Assembly (NCBI GenBank): GCA_026989655.1
Contig: JALSIX010000127.1
Coordinates: 1-45,210, forward strand
DNA length: 45,210 nucleotides
From: Caldilineaceae bacterium
GTDB taxonomy: Bacteria > Chloroflexota > Anaerolineae > Caldilineales > Caldilineaceae
Reading direction: 5' to 3'
Of the stretch, positions 10,659-20,382 are shown one piece after another (position 1 is the stretch's first letter; each line of letters begins with the position of its first letter). The position numbers and the translations under genes were made by a program. Under the pieces are notes generated by a model. That model had not been told where the DNA came from and did not search any database. It worked only from the letters and a program-made list of their open reading frames with translations.

Positions 10659-12703
10659 GCGCGTTCCAACCACAGGTTCCTCCAGGCGTCCACGTGGGCG
10701 TTCCACCCCGGTGTCACCAGGACGGTGGTGTCGAACTGGAAGACAACGGCCGGGCCCGGGAACCGATTGCCCGGCTGCAGGGCCTCCCGGCGGTAGCCCG
10801 GGGTGTCCGTGGGGCCATCGGGGTGGAACCAGACGGGTCGGGTGGCCAGGACGGCCTCGGCCGGCGGGGTGGGGGCTCCCAGGGGCTCCGGCCGAAGCCG
10901 GGGGCGGGCGCCCGGGCCCACGCCCCGAACCCGGAGGGTGACGATCTCCACAGGCTCCTGGGGCATGGCGTATCCATAGCGGCGAGCATGGGTGGAATGG
11001 AAGTCGGCCACCGCGGTGGCCAGGCCCGGCCTGGTCAGGGGGAGGGCCACCGGCACGGTCAGCTCGTAGCTCTGGCCCCGATAGCGCATGTCCAGGGAGG
11101 CCTCCAGCCGGGGCTCGGAAACGCCCTCCTGGGCCAACACGGCCCGCACTCCGGCCACCAACCGGTCGGCCAGCTCCTGCAGGGGGCGAGGCTCCTCGAC
11201 GAGTGTCGGGGCCGGGGCCAACACCGCGTGGGAGATCTCGTGGACCACATCGGCCATGAGCAGGCCCAGGGCGCTGAGCACGCCAGGATGGGGGGGAACC
11301 AGGATGCGGCGGACCTGCAACGCGTCGGCCAGCTCGCAGCCGTGGAGAGGGCCGGCGCCGCCGAAGGGGACCAGGATGAACTCCCGGGGATCGTGGCCCC
11401 GTTCCACAGAGACCCGACGCAGGGCCCGCTCCATGGTCGCGTTGGCCACCCGGACCACGCCCAGCGCGGCCTCCTCGGGGGAGAGGCCGCCGAGCTCCTG
11501 CCCCAGGGACGCAAGCGCGGCCCGGGCCGCGCCTGGATCCAGGGAGATGTGCCCCCGGCCCCCCAGGAACTGGTCGGGCGCCAGACGGCCCAACACCAGG
11601 TTCGCGTCGGTGACCGTGGGCTGGGTCCCGCCTCGTCCGTAACAGGCCGGGCCCGGCACCGCGCCAGCGCTCTGGGGCCCCACCCGCAGGCTCCCGCCGG
11701 GGTCCACATAGGCCAGGCTGCCGCCGCCCGCGCCCACGGTGTGGATGTCGATGATGGGCAGCCGCAGGGGCAGGCCCGCGATCTCGCTCTCGGCCGTCCG
11801 CTCCACGGCCCCGGGGCAGAGGGCCACGTCCGTGCTGGTGCCGCCCATGTCCAGGGTGATGACGTGGGGGGTGTCCAGGCCGGTGGCCTGCTGGGCCAGG
11901 GCGAACGCGCCCACCACACCGCCGGCCGGTCCGCTCAGAACCAGCCGGGCAGCCTGGCGTCCGGCCTGGTCCACGCCGATGACCCCGCCGTTGGACTGCA
12001 TGACCCGCACTCGGCTGTGGGGCAGGGCCCCGGTGAGCCGGGCCAGGTACCGGGCCACCAGGGGCTGCACATAGGCATTGATCACCGTGGTGGCGGTCCG
12101 CTCGTATTCCCGGTACTCCGGGAGGATCTCGCTGCTCAGGGAGATGAAACGGTCTGGAAGGTGCTCCCGGAGGATGGCCCCCACCCGCTGTTCGTGCGCC
12201 GGGTTGAGGAAGGAGAAGAGGAGGACCACCGCGAGGCTCTCCGGGCACTCCGGATCCTGGGCCAGCCGCCGGGCCAGGGTTCGGACCGCGTCCTCGTCCA
12301 GGGGCAGGAGCACGGAGCCGTCCGCGCCCACCCGCTCGGGCACCTCCAGCCGCCAGGGATCGGCCACCAGCCCCGGGGGACGCGCCTGGTGCAGGCGGTA
12401 CAGGGCAGGGCGGTTCTGGCGGCCGATGACCAGGACATCGGCAAAGCCCTGGGTGGTCAGCAGGGCAGTGGAGGCCCCTCGGCGCTCCAACAGGGCGTTG
12501 GTGGCCACGGTGGTGCCGTGGACGATCTCCGCCCGGGAGACCTCCAGCTCCTCCAGCCCGACCACGATGGCCCGGCTCTGGTCCTGGGGGGTGGTGGCCC
12601 GCTTGTGCACCCGGAGGCGACCATCCTGGAGCACCACGAAATCCGTGAAGGTGCCCCCCACGTCCACACCCACCAGGATCCGGGAAGAGGAAGACGTGGC
12701 CAT
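10655..12703 (-). CDS. hyuA: Hydantoinase/oxoprolinase subunit A (HyuA)
   Basis: This 682-residue subunit binds ATP and activates the cyclic amide for opening, together with HyuB. The N-terminal domain has [20 protein letters not shown], the first phosphate loop of the actin-like ATPase fold, then [17 protein letters not shown]. The central domain has [38 protein letters not shown] and [20 protein letters not shown], all family hallmarks. [16 protein letters not shown] follows towards the C-terminal part. A GGAAGGG precedes the ATG by about ten bases. A perfect 14-base palindrome about 48 bases upstream may be an operator. The divergent functions in this family (hydantoin, oxoproline, acetone) mean the substrate is unassigned. 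Confidence 0.94.
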   Translation of the reverse strand: MATSSSSRILVGVDVGGTFTDFVVLQDGRLRVHKRATTPQDQSRAIVVGLEELEVSRAEIVHGTTVATNALLERRGASTALLTTQGFADVLVIGRQNRPALYRLHQARPPGLVADPWRLEVPERVGADGSVLLPLDEDAVRTLARRLAQDPECPESLAVVLLFSFLNPAHEQRVGAILREHLPDRFISLSSEILPEYREYERTATTVINAYVQPLVARYLARLTGALPHSRVRVMQSNGGVIGVDQAGRQAARLVLSGPAGGVVGAFALAQQATGLDTPHVITLDMGGTSTDVALCPGAVERTAESEIAGLPLRLPIIDIHTVGAGGGSLAYVDPGGSLRVGPQSAGAVPGPACYGRGGTQPTVTDANLVLGRLAPDQFLGGRGHISLDPGAARAALASLGQELGGLSPEEAALGVVRVANATMERALRRVSVERGHDPREFILVPFGGAGPLHGCELADALQVRRILVPPHPGVLSALGLLMADVVHEISHAVLAPAPTLVEEPRPLQELADRLVAGVRAVLAQEGVSEPRLEASLDMRYRGQSYELTVPVALPLTRPGLATAVADFHSTHARRYGYAMPQEPVEIVTLRVRGVGPGARPRLRPEPLGAPTPPAEAVLATRPVWFHPDGPTDTPGYRREALQPGNRFPGPAVVFQFDTTVLVTPGWNAHVDAWRNLWLERA

Positions 12704-12750
12704 GGTTCACACATCCCTTCCGAAGCGGTTCAGACCGTTGGGAGGGTGGA

Positions 12751-12764
12751 CCCGACCGGTCGGG
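12751..12764. promoter_or_regulatory. Perfect 14-bp palindrome upstream of hyuA
   Basis: CCCGACCGGTCGGG reads the same on both strands and sits 48 bases upstream of the hyuA start, in the spacer between hyuA and the RodZ-like gene. This is a plausible binding site for a dimeric repressor or activator. It could instead form a short hairpin in the transcript coming from the RodZ-like gene. Confidence 0.4.
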
Positions 12765-12872
12765 GAGGTCCCGCAGACCCCACCCGGCACCGGCATTCCC
12801 GAGGCCCAGGGCCGACCGCGAGGGAGATGCCCCCCGGACAGCCTGCCTGCACCGCCCAGACCCTGGCTGGCC

Positions 12873-14126
12873 TCAGTTCTGAACGGTGACCGTCACCTGG
12901 CATGGCGGTGGGAAGTTGCCCGAGAGGTCCACCACGGTGAGACGGATGGTGTAGACGCCGTTGGGGACGGCCGGACTGTTGAAGGTGCCCAACAGGCCGT
13001 TCTCCACGGGGACGGAGCCGCCATCGAAGTACGCGAACCCCTCCTGGGCCTCTGGGCCCGGGGCGAACTCCAGCTTGTAGAACTGGAAGCTCTCGTGGAC
13101 CGCACGCCCGGTGATGGGGACCTGGCCGCCGACCACCTGGTTCACCCCAGGGGCGGTGATGACGGCCCGGGGATCGGGGCAGGCAGGGGCCACCACCGGG
13201 GGTGGCTCGGGGGTGGGCGGCTGCTCCACCACGGGCACCGGCGTGGGCGTAGGCAGAGGGGGCAGGGTGGGGGTCCACGTGGGGGTGGGCGGCACAGGGG
13301 TGGGCGTGGGCGGTTCCGGCGTGGGGGTGGGCGGCAGGGGCGTTGGGGTGGGGGGCTCCGGGGTGGGGGTGTCCGTGGAGACGACCACCACCGGCTCCGC
13401 GGCGCTCTGGGACGGGCCGGGGTTGCCGGCCGGGGCGGCTCCACCGATCCCGGCCCGGGGCGTCGCCTGCTCCGACACCCTGGAAGGGCCCTCCGGAGCG
13501 GCGGAGGAGGTATCGGCCAGAGAGGCGACCCGCCCCTGCAGTTCCTCCACCACCACGAGCAGACGGCCTCCCAGCTCCCGTCCTCCCCAGAGCAGGAGCA
13601 GGACCACCAGCCCCAGGAGAAGCACGGTGACGATGGGGGCGAACCAGTCCCGCAGGGTAGTGGTGACCCCGGAGAGCCGCTCGGACCAGGGGATGTCCAC
13701 CAGGTCCATGTCCTTGGGACGATAGTCCACCGGTCGCGGCGGGGGCAGGGTGGCCTCCAGGCTGGTGTTGGCCAGGGCCCGGGCCAGGTTGGTGTCCACC
13801 ATGGAGCGGCGCTGTTGGATCAGGGGATCCGGATCCAGGCCCAGGAAGGTGGCGTAGTTGCGGAGGAACCCTCGGCCCACCACCTCTCCGGGCAACAGGT
13901 GCCATTCGTCCGACTCCAGGGCCAACAGATAGCGCTGGCGGATGCGGGTGGCCTTCTCCACGTCGGCCAGGGTGATGCCGGCCCGTTCCCGGCGCTCCCG
14001 GAGGATGGCGCCGATGGTCTGGACCGCGGTCTCGGCCTGGAGGTCGGGCGGGCGTCGGGAGCCTCGGGAAGGGGGCACGGCCCGACGGGAGGGGGTGCCC
14101 CGTTCGGATCGGTCGCTCTGGGTCAT
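12873..14126 (-). CDS. RodZ-like membrane protein with HTH domain and Pro/Thr-rich linker
   Basis: This 417-residue protein has an N-terminal helix-turn-helix of the RodZ type (about residues 35-100, with [20 protein letters not shown] and [20 protein letters not shown]). One membrane helix follows (about 162-180, [20 protein letters not shown]), so the C-terminus faces outward. Residues 250-311 are a low-complexity Pro/Thr linker. A small beta-rich domain at about 317-417 ([20 protein letters not shown] to the end) looks Ig-like. In RodZ the HTH domain binds MreB and the protein helps set cell shape. The C-terminal domain here does not look like the usual RodZ DUF4115 domain, so the external role may differ. 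The ATG at 14126 has only a weak GAAGA upstream. Confidence 0.8.
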   Translation of the reverse strand: MTQSDRSERGTPSRRAVPPSRGSRRPPDLQAETAVQTIGAILRERRERAGITLADVEKATRIRQRYLLALESDEWHLLPGEVVGRGFLRNYATFLGLDPDPLIQQRRSMVDTNLARALANTSLEATLPPPRPVDYRPKDMDLVDIPWSERLSGVTTTLRDWFAPIVTVLLLGLVVLLLLWGGRELGGRLLVVVEELQGRVASLADTSSAAPEGPSRVSEQATPRAGIGGAAPAGNPGPSQSAAEPVVVVSTDTPTPEPPTPTPLPPTPTPEPPTPTPVPPTPTWTPTLPPLPTPTPVPVVEQPPTPEPPPVVAPACPDPRAVITAPGVNQVVGGQVPITGRAVHESFQFYKLEFAPGPEAQEGFAYFDGGSVPVENGLLGTFNSPAVPNGVYTIRLTVVDLSGNFPPPCQVTVTVQN

Positions 14127-14143
14127 GGTCGTCTTCGTCTTGG

Positions 14144-14155
14144 CGAACGCGTTCG
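14144..14155. repeat. 12-bp perfect palindrome in the RodZ-like gene leader
   Basis: CGAACGCGTTCG is self-complementary and lies about 18 bases upstream of the RodZ-like start codon, between the predicted promoter and the gene. It could be an operator site or chance in GC-rich DNA. Confidence 0.3.
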
Positions 14156-14244
14156 TCCGGATAGCCCCGGGCAAGGGAACGGACCTGGAACCGCCCCCCC
14201 GGGATGCCATGCGGCACCGTCCGGCCGCGGTGCTCTGCCGGACC

Positions 14245-14253
14245 ATTGTAGCA
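14245..14253 (-). promoter_or_regulatory. Extended -10 promoter of the RodZ-like gene
   Basis: On the minus strand TGC-TACAAT forms an extended -10 element. No good -35 box is present at the right distance, as expected for this promoter class. Transcription would start near 14238, giving a leader of about 110 bases. Confidence 0.5.
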
Positions 14254-14336
14254 CAGGTGAACCGCGGGGACGAAAGCGTCGACAGATCCCGGGGAGGCCC
14301 ACGTTCGAAAACGGATCGAAGCACAAAAGAAAGTGC

Positions 14337-14365
14337 TTGACACAGATTTACCGACCATATATAAT
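14337..14365 (+). promoter_or_regulatory. Rhamnose operon promoter (consensus sigma-70 type)
   Basis: TTGACA (14337-14342), a 17-base spacer and TATAAT (14360-14365) match the sigma-70 consensus at all twelve positions. Transcription would begin near 14372, about 90 bases before the DeoR-family gene. A promoter this strong needs repression, which fits the inverted repeat overlapping it. Confidence 0.88.
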
Positions 14366-14378
14366 GCAAATGTGCATT
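14363..14378. promoter_or_regulatory. Candidate operator: perfect inverted repeat over -10 and start site
   Basis: AATGCA (14363-14368) and TGCATT (14373-14378) are exact inverted copies separated by AATG. The repeat shares three bases with the -10 box and covers the predicted transcription start. A repressor bound here would block RNA polymerase. The first gene of the operon encodes a DeoR-family repressor, the obvious candidate binder. Confidence 0.6.
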
Positions 14379-14460
14379 CCCCCAGCACCTGGCCTGCTCC
14401 CGGTCCCCCGAACTGCGGGCCAGCGTTTGGTCCTCCCCGCCCCAGCGGATCGGTCCACCC

Positions 14461-15252
14461 ATGCGCACTCGGGAGCGCCAGGAGCGCATCGTCCGCTACA
14501 TCTTCGACAAGGGCCAGGCCTCGGTGGCGGAGCTGAGCCAGGTCTTCCGGGTCTCTCCGGTGACCATCCGCCACGACCTGAACCGGTTGGCCGAGCTGGG
14601 CCGGGTGGTCCGGGTCCACGGCGGGGCCCGGATCGCGGACGAACGCACCCGGCAGGAGCTGACCTTCGCCACCCGGCGCCGGTTGAACGCGGCTGCGAAG
14701 CAGCGCATCGGCGAGCTGGCCGCCACCCTGATCCGGCCGGTGGACTCCATCCTGCTGGATGCCAGCACCACGGCCGTGGCGGTGGCCCAGGCCATCAAGC
14801 GCAACCCCGATCTGCGGGACATCACCGTGGTGACCACTGGGATCTGGACGGCTCTGGAGCTCCTGGGCACCCGAGATGTCCACGTGGTGCTGACCGGCGG
14901 CTACGTGCGCAACACCACCGGCTCCATCACCGGGGTCGTGACCCAGCAGGTGCTGGAGAGCTTTCACATCCAGAAGGCCTTTCTGGGGGCGTGGGGCCTT
15001 TCCCTGGACGAGGGGCTCACGGACACCCACCTGGCCGAGGTGGAGCTGAAGCAGGCCGTCCTCGGCCGGGCCCAGGAGGTGGTGGCCGTCCTGGACGGCA
15101 CCAAGTTCGGCCGTCTGGGCCTGGCCTCCTTTGCCACCCTGGACCAGATCGACTGTCTGGTGACCGACGGCTCTGCGCCCGGGGAGATGGTGGAGGCCCT
15201 GCGGGCCCGGGGCATCCAGGTCCTGGTGGCGGATGGCGGAGGGGAACCATGA
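14461..15252 (+). CDS. DeoR-family transcriptional regulator, probable rhamnose repressor
   Basis: This 263-residue regulator has an N-terminal DeoR winged helix-turn-helix (about residues 5-55: [20 protein letters not shown], then [17 protein letters not shown] and VHGGARI). The C-terminal domain has the sugar-phosphate isomerase-like fold that senses phosphorylated sugars ([61 protein letters not shown]). It heads the rhamnose operon and is probably autoregulated through the inverted repeat at 14363-14378. By context the effector would be a rhamnose pathway intermediate such as rhamnulose 1-phosphate, but this is inference. There is no clear ribosome binding site. Its TGA overlaps the ATG of the next gene. 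DeoR-type rhamnose regulators are known from other bacteria (RhaR of Rhizobium). Confidence 0.9.
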   Translation: MRTRERQERIVRYIFDKGQASVAELSQVFRVSPVTIRHDLNRLAELGRVVRVHGGARIADERTRQELTFATRRRLNAAAKQRIGELAATLIRPVDSILLDASTTAVAVAQAIKRNPDLRDITVVTTGIWTALELLGTRDVHVVLTGGYVRNTTGSITGVVTQQVLESFHIQKAFLGAWGLSLDEGLTDTHLAEVELKQAVLGRAQEVVAVLDGTKFGRLGLASFATLDQIDCLVTDGSAPGEMVEALRARGIQVLVADGGGEP

Positions 15253-16745
15253 CCGGAGGCAGCGGGCCGGTGCTGCAGGTGCGGGGCGTCCACAAGGCCT
15301 TCGGCGGCGTCCAGGCGCTCCAGGGGGTGGACCTGGACCTCTACGCCGGGGAGGTCCACGCCCTGCTGGGGGAGAACGGCGCGGGCAAGTCCACCCTCAT
15401 CCGGATCATCACCGGGGTCCACCCGCCCGACACCGGCACCATCCTCCTGGACGGCCGGCCGGTGGCCATCCGCAGTCCCCTGGAGGCCCAGGCCTACGGC
15501 ATTGCGGCCATCTACCAGGAACCCCTGGTCTTCCCGGACCTGAACGTGGCCGAGAACATCTTCCTCGCGCACCGGGGCCAGGGGCCGGTGGTGCGCTGGC
15601 GGGCTCTCTACCGCCAGGCCGAGGCCATCCTGGCCCAGCTCGGCGTCCACCTGGACGTGCGCAGCCCGGCCCGGGGGCTGACCCTGGCCGCGCAGCAGGC
15701 GGTGGAGATCGCGAAGGCCCTCTCCCTGCAGGTCCGGGTGCTGATCATGGACGAGCCCACGGCCTCCCTCTCGGCCCATGAGGTGGAGCAGCTCTTTCGG
15801 CTGGTGGGGCGGCTGCGGGAGCAGGGTGTCGCGATCCTCTTCATCAGCCACCGGATGGAGGAGGTCTTCCGCATCGCGGATCGGATCACCGTCCTGCGGG
15901 ACGGCCACCGGATCTCCTCCCGGCCCCGGGATCGGGTCACCCCGGAGCAGGCCATCCAGGAGATGGTGGGGCGGGAACTGGGGGAGTACTACGCCCGCGA
16001 ACCGACCCAACTGGGCGAGGTGCTCCTGGCCGTGGAGGGGCTGGGCCGAGAGGGTGCCTTCTCCGACATCCACTTCCAGGTCCGGGCCGGGGAGGTCCTG
16101 GGCCTGGCCGGCCTGGTGGGCTCCCGGCGCACGGACGTGGGGCTGGCCCTCTTCGGCATCGAGCCCGCGGACCGAGGGACGGTGCGTTTCCGGGGCCGTT
16201 CCGTGGCCATCCGATCGCCCCGTCAGGCCATGGAGCTGGGCATCGCCTACATGACCGAGGACCGACGACAGCTCGGCCTGATCATGTCCATGTCGGTGGC
16301 CGCGAACATCACCCTGCCCACCCTGCACCAGTATGTGAGCCGGCTGGGCCTCATCCGTCGGGAACAGGAGGTGGCCACCGCGGAGCGGTTCCGCCGGCGG
16401 TTGGCCATCCGCACCCCCGCGGTGTCCGAGGCGGTGGGACGGCTCTCGGGCGGGAACCAGCAGAAGGTCATGCTGAGCAAGTGGCTCAACGTCCAGCCCC
16501 GGCTCCTCATCCTGGACGAGCCCACCCGGGGTATCGACGTGGGGGCCAAGGCCGAGGTCCACCGCATCATCGGCGAGCTGGCCGCGGCCGGCCTGGGCAT
16601 CCTCCTCATCTCGTCGGAGATGCCCGAGGTCCTGGCCATGAGCGACCGGATCCTGGTCATGCGGGAAGGACGGCAGATGGGGATCTTCTCCCGGGAGGAG
16701 GCCACCCAGGAACGGATCCTGGCCGCGGCCATGGGCCAGGGCTAG
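15249..16745 (+). CDS. Sugar ABC transporter ATPase, double-domain (probable rhamnose importer)
   Basis: This 498-residue cytoplasmic protein carries two nucleotide-binding domains in tandem, the RbsA/MglA layout. The first has Walker [13 protein letters not shown], an [15 protein letters not shown] signature region and [11 protein letters not shown]. The second has a degenerate Walker A region ([12 protein letters not shown]), as is normal for this class, but an intact signature [15 protein letters not shown] and [16 protein letters not shown]. It powers the two permeases that follow. The start is the ATG at 15249, which overlaps the regulator's stop (ATGA). The frame is open far upstream, but only in the shadow of other genes. 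In Rhizobium the equivalent subunit of the rhamnose importer is RhaT. Confidence 0.93.
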   Translation: MTGGSGPVLQVRGVHKAFGGVQALQGVDLDLYAGEVHALLGENGAGKSTLIRIITGVHPPDTGTILLDGRPVAIRSPLEAQAYGIAAIYQEPLVFPDLNVAENIFLAHRGQGPVVRWRALYRQAEAILAQLGVHLDVRSPARGLTLAAQQAVEIAKALSLQVRVLIMDEPTASLSAHEVEQLFRLVGRLREQGVAILFISHRMEEVFRIADRITVLRDGHRISSRPRDRVTPEQAIQEMVGRELGEYYAREPTQLGEVLLAVEGLGREGAFSDIHFQVRAGEVLGLAGLVGSRRTDVGLALFGIEPADRGTVRFRGRSVAIRSPRQAMELGIAYMTEDRRQLGLIMSMSVAANITLPTLHQYVSRLGLIRREQEVATAERFRRRLAIRTPAVSEAVGRLSGGNQQKVMLSKWLNVQPRLLILDEPTRGIDVGAKAEVHRIIGELAAAGLGILLISSEMPEVLAMSDRILVMREGRQMGIFSREEATQERILAAAMGQG

Positions 16746-16848
16746 CGGGGACACCGGGGGCGGTGTGGAGGCCGCGAGCGCCCCTCTCCCCTGGGCCTTC
16801 GATCTGCGCGAACGCGGCCCTTGCTCTTCCCCCACCTTTCGATCGCCT

Positions 16849-17862
16849 ATGACCTGGATACGCCGTCGATTCCGGCCCGAACAGATCCGAGAGCTGAGCC
16901 TGCTGGTCCTCATCCTGGCGGCCGTGCTCTTCTTCGGCACCCAGGTGGAGAACTACTACTCGCCCCGTACCTTCGTCCGCATCACCACCAGCGTGGCCAT
17001 CCTGGTGGTGATGGCCGTGGGGCAGACCCTGGTGGTGTTGACCCGGAACATCGACCTCTCGGTGGGCTCCATCGTGGGGTTCACGGCCTACTTCGTGGGC
17101 ACCATGTTGGCCCGGAACAACGAGATGTCCCCTGCGGCTGCGGTGCTCCTGGCGGTAGGGGTGGGGACGGCCATGGGTGCGGTGAACGGGGCCATCATCG
17201 CCTACGGTCGGGTGCCGGCCATCATCACCACCCTGGGCACCCTGGCCATCTACCGGACCCTGTTGGTGGAGTTCGCGAACGCCCAGACGGTCATCACGGC
17301 CTCGCTGCCCGGGTGGGTGATCGATCTGCCGCGGGTGAACCTGCTCTCGGTGGGGGGGCTGGATGTGCGGCTGATGGTGGGGGTGGCCCTTCTGGTGGTC
17401 TTCCTGTTCCAGCTCCTGCTCTCCTACCTCCGCTACGGCCGGCTGCTCTACGCCATCGGCTCCAATCCGGACGCGGCCCAGTTCGTGGGCCTCTCGGTGC
17501 AGCGGACGGTCTTCCTGGCCTACCTCCTGTGCGGCGCGCTGACGGGCCTGGCCGGGTTCATGTTCCTGGCCCGTTTCGGCAACATCACCGTGGTGGCGGG
17601 CCAGGGCATGGAGCTCCAGGTGGTGGCCGCGGTGGTGGTGGGGGGCGTGAACATCTTCGGCGGCTCGGGCAGCATGCTGGGCGCGCTGCTGGGCACCGTG
17701 CTCATCGCCACCCTGGAGCAGAGCCTGTTGCGCTGGGCCCAGATCAGCGAGTTCTGGCGAGACGCCATCCTGGGGTTGCTCATCCTGTTGGCCATCGCCG
17801 CGGACGCGGTGATCCTGGAGCGACTGCGGGCCCTGTGGGCCCGGGCCCACCAGGCCGGGTGA
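16849..17862 (+). CDS. Sugar ABC transporter permease 1 (RbsC/RhaP type)
   Basis: This membrane protein (337 residues from the chosen start) belongs to the RbsC-type permeases of monosaccharide importers. It contains [20 protein letters not shown], the conserved loop of this family, [20 protein letters not shown], and [19 protein letters not shown]. Many hydrophobic helices cover most of its length. The start is uncertain: the ATG at 16849 (MTWIRRRF) fits the family length, but no clear ribosome binding site precedes it, and an in-frame GTG at 16765 would add 28 residues. The gap of about 100 bases after the ATPase gene holds nothing recognisable. Confidence 0.92.
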   Translation: MTWIRRRFRPEQIRELSLLVLILAAVLFFGTQVENYYSPRTFVRITTSVAILVVMAVGQTLVVLTRNIDLSVGSIVGFTAYFVGTMLARNNEMSPAAAVLLAVGVGTAMGAVNGAIIAYGRVPAIITTLGTLAIYRTLLVEFANAQTVITASLPGWVIDLPRVNLLSVGGLDVRLMVGVALLVVFLFQLLLSYLRYGRLLYAIGSNPDAAQFVGLSVQRTVFLAYLLCGALTGLAGFMFLARFGNITVVAGQGMELQVVAAVVVGGVNIFGGSGSMLGALLGTVLIATLEQSLLRWAQISEFWRDAILGLLILLAIAADAVILERLRALWARAHQAG

Positions 17863-17912
17863 GGGGCTGTGGGGCCCCAGGGGCCGAGCTCCGCGGGGGA
17901 GGGGAGGCCAGG

Positions 17913-18944
17913 ATGTCGAGAACCTCCAGAGCACTGCGACGCCCCATGGCGGTTGAGGGAATCATGCGCGACATCGGAAGCTATCTTCGCAGTTGGGAGG
18001 GCCTGCTGTTGGTCCTGGTGTTGGCGGTGATGGGCTTCAACGCGCTGCAGACGCCCTACTACCTGCGCCTCGCCAACCAGATCAACCTGTTCACCCTTTC
18101 CATCGAGAAGGTGATGGTGGCCCTGGTCATGGCCCTCATCATCATCAACGCGGAGATCGACCTCTCCGTGGCCTCCATCATGGGGCTGGCCGCCTGTGTC
18201 CTGGCCTATCTCCACAGCCAGGGGGTCTCCGTGGCCGTGGGGATCCTGGCCGGGCTGGCCGTGGGCCTGTTGGCCGGCGCGTTCAACGGCTTCTGGATCG
18301 CCTACGTGGGTCTGCCCTCCCTGGCCGTCACCCTGGCCGGGCTCATCGGCTACCGGGGCGCGGCCCGCATCCTCCTGGAGGACCGGTCCATCACCGATTT
18401 TCCGGAGTGGTTCAACCGCCTGGGACAGGAGGGCCTCGTCGGGCCGGTGCCCCTCTCCCTGCTTCTCTTCCTCCTGCTGGTGGGGCTCACAGTGATCGGG
18501 CTCCAGCGCTCGGCCTTCGGCCGCTACGTCTACGCGATCGGCAACAACCGGGACGCGGCCCGCTACTCCGGGGTGGACGTCCGGTGGATCAAGATGCAGC
18601 TCTTCATGGCCTCGGGGCTGGTCTCCGCGCTGGCCGGGCTCCTCCTGGCCGCCCGCCTGGGTGCGGTCCGGGGCAACACGGCCGAGGGCTTCGAGCTGGA
18701 CATCATCACCATGGTGCTCCTGGGCGGCGTGAGCATCTTCGGCGGCTCCGGCAGCATGGTGGGAGTGGTGTTGGCCATCCTCCTGGTCCTGAACCTGCGC
18801 AACGGCATGTCCCTGCTCAACATCACCGGCAACACCCAGACCGGTGTCATCGGCGTGCTGCTCATCCTCTCCGTGCTGGCGCCCAACGGGGTCCAGATGG
18901 TGCGGGAGCGGTGGCGCCGCCGGCCGACCACCCAGCAGGGATGA
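17913..18944 (+). CDS. Sugar ABC transporter permease 2 (RbsC/RhaQ type)
   Basis: This 343-residue permease pairs with the previous one; a heterodimeric channel is typical of the rhizobial-type rhamnose importer. It has [40 protein letters not shown] and [19 protein letters not shown], matching the equivalent positions of permease 1. The ATG at 17913 has GGGGAGG five bases away, so it was preferred over the later in-frame ATGs at MAVEG and MRDIG. It ends with a basic tail ([13 protein letters not shown]) in the cytoplasm. The binding-protein gene follows after about 170 bases in which no promoter was seen. Confidence 0.92.
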   Translation: MSRTSRALRRPMAVEGIMRDIGSYLRSWEGLLLVLVLAVMGFNALQTPYYLRLANQINLFTLSIEKVMVALVMALIIINAEIDLSVASIMGLAACVLAYLHSQGVSVAVGILAGLAVGLLAGAFNGFWIAYVGLPSLAVTLAGLIGYRGAARILLEDRSITDFPEWFNRLGQEGLVGPVPLSLLLFLLLVGLTVIGLQRSAFGRYVYAIGNNRDAARYSGVDVRWIKMQLFMASGLVSALAGLLLAARLGAVRGNTAEGFELDIITMVLLGGVSIFGGSGSMVGVVLAILLVLNLRNGMSLLNITGNTQTGVIGVLLILSVLAPNGVQMVRERWRRRPTTQQG

Positions 18945-19113
18945 GCGCACGGAAGCGGTCTGGCCCCCTCCCCCAGGGACAGGCACTTCCGTCCAGAGAG
19001 CATCCCAGCCTGTCGTTTCATCTTGTCCGTGCAGCCCGTGTCCGTGTGCGTTCCCAGCTCTGCTTTCCAGCGCTGTCCCATCCACTCTACACCTCGAGGA
19101 AAGGAGGCACCCG

Positions 19114-20229
19114 ATGAAGCGTCTGTGGACATCCCTCGCAGCCCTGCTGATCCTGGCCCTGGTGATCGGGGCCTGTGCCGCGCCCGCGCCCCCGGCCGCG
19201 GCGCCGGCCGAGGAACCGGCCCCCGCCGAGGAGGCCGAGCCGGCCCAGGAAGAGGCCCCGGCCGCGGAGGGGGCCCCGGCCGTGGACATGGTGTTGCTGC
19301 CCAAGTTCCTGGGCATCCTGGTCTTCGACCAGGCCTACCAGGGCGCGCAGGAGGCCCACCAGGAGATCGGCAACCCGGGCAAGCTGGAGTTCCTGGGCCC
19401 CACCCCGGAGAACAGCGTCCAGGGGCAGATCGAGATCGTCACCACCGCGGCCACCCAGGGCATGGACGCCATCATGATCTCCAACAACGCGGGGGATCAG
19501 ATCGTGCCCGCGGCCAAGGCGGCCAAGGAGGCCGGCATGACCGTGGTCACCTGGGATTCGCCCATCCCCTCCGCGGAGGGCGAGGACCTCTTCGTGGCCC
19601 AGGTGGACTTCGACGAGACGGGCAAGGTCATGGCCGAGATGGCCCTGAGCATCCTGGGCGAGGACGGCGGCAAGCTGGCCATCCTCTCCGCCTCCCCGGA
19701 CGCGGCCAACCAGAACGCCTGGAACGCGGCCTTCCAGGAGGTCCTGGAGACCGACCCCAAGTACGCGAACCTGGAGCTGGTGGACCTGGTCTACGGCAAC
19801 GACCAGTCCGAGGACAGCTACAACCAGGCCCTGGCCCTGGTGGACAAGTACCCGGATCTGGAGCTGATCATGGCCCCCACCACCGTGGGCATCGCGGCCG
19901 CGGCCAAGGCCATGCAGGACGAGGGGCTCTGCGACAAGGTCAAGGTGAGCGGCCTGGGCCTGCCCGCGGAGATGGTCAGCTACACCCTGAACGGCTGCGC
20001 GCCGGAGTTCGCCCTCTGGAGCTTCAAGGACCTGGGCTACCTGACCTACTACGTCACCTACCTGCTGGCCACAGGCCAGATCGAGGCCCAGGAGGGCGTG
20101 ACCTTCGAGGCCGGCCGCATGGGCTCCTACACCATCGAGAAGGACCCCACCCGGGACCGGGGCCTGCGGGTGCTCATGGGCCCCTTCACCATCTACACCG
20201 CGGAGAACGTGGAGGAAGCGGCGAAGTAG
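19114..20229 (+). CDS. Sugar-binding lipoprotein of the ABC importer (RhaS-like)
   Basis: This 371-residue protein has a classical lipoprotein signal ([21 protein letters not shown], lipid on the Cys of VIGAC), then a flexible Ala/Glu/Pro tether of about 40 residues. The mature part is a periplasmic-binding-protein type I fold: [49 protein letters not shown] and [19 protein letters not shown]. This pattern is typical of the rhamnose/AI-2 (RhaS/LsrB) branch of sugar-binding proteins. AAGGAGG stands seven bases before the ATG. Location between the permeases and the rhamnose enzymes supports rhamnose or a rhamnosyl sugar as substrate. Confidence 0.92.
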   Translation: MKRLWTSLAALLILALVIGACAAPAPPAAAPAEEPAPAEEAEPAQEEAPAAEGAPAVDMVLLPKFLGILVFDQAYQGAQEAHQEIGNPGKLEFLGPTPENSVQGQIEIVTTAATQGMDAIMISNNAGDQIVPAAKAAKEAGMTVVTWDSPIPSAEGEDLFVAQVDFDETGKVMAEMALSILGEDGGKLAILSASPDAANQNAWNAAFQEVLETDPKYANLELVDLVYGNDQSEDSYNQALALVDKYPDLELIMAPTTVGIAAAAKAMQDEGLCDKVKVSGLGLPAEMVSYTLNGCAPEFALWSFKDLGYLTYYVTYLLATGQIEAQEGVTFEAGRMGSYTIEKDPTRDRGLRVLMGPFTIYTAENVEEAAK

Positions 20230-20245
20230 GAGGGCGAAGGGATAA

Positions 20246-20340
20246 GTAAGGAGTAAAGGGTGAGGAGCAAGGAGTGAGGAGTGAGGGGTAGGCCGGTGCT
20301 TTGGCTGTCACACTCCTTACTCTTTACTCCTTTTGCTCCT
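20246..20340. repeat. Imperfect inverted repeat of AAGGAGTAAAG-type sequence
   Basis: The left arm (20246-20278) is built from GGAGTAAAGGG and GGAGTGAGG units. The right arm (20310-20340) holds the reverse complement, CACTCCTTACTCTTTACTCC and onward. The arms could fold into a long imperfect hairpin between the binding-protein gene and the DUF4037 gene. An 18-base core, CCTTACTCTTTACTCCTT (20315-20332), recurs with one mismatch at 33303-33320. The base composition is much more AT-rich than the surroundings. It may attenuate transcription within the operon or be a dispersed genomic repeat. Confidence 0.7.
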
Positions 20341-20382
20341 CTGGTTTCCCACATTCGGGTCTCCCCGTTCTAGGAGGCGCCC

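Noticed and set aside
9045-12710. A 1221-codon leftward frame that could be read as a hyuA-hyuB fusion
   Set aside because: The upstream part is the wrong frame of hyuA and is Gly/Pro/Arg-rich; the real hyuA lies in another frame and overlaps hyuB by ATGA.
12078-16745. A 1555-codon rightward frame ending with the sugar ABC ATPase
   Set aside because: Only the part from 15249 encodes the ATPase; the rest is antisense to hyuA and the RodZ-like gene or out of frame with the regulator.
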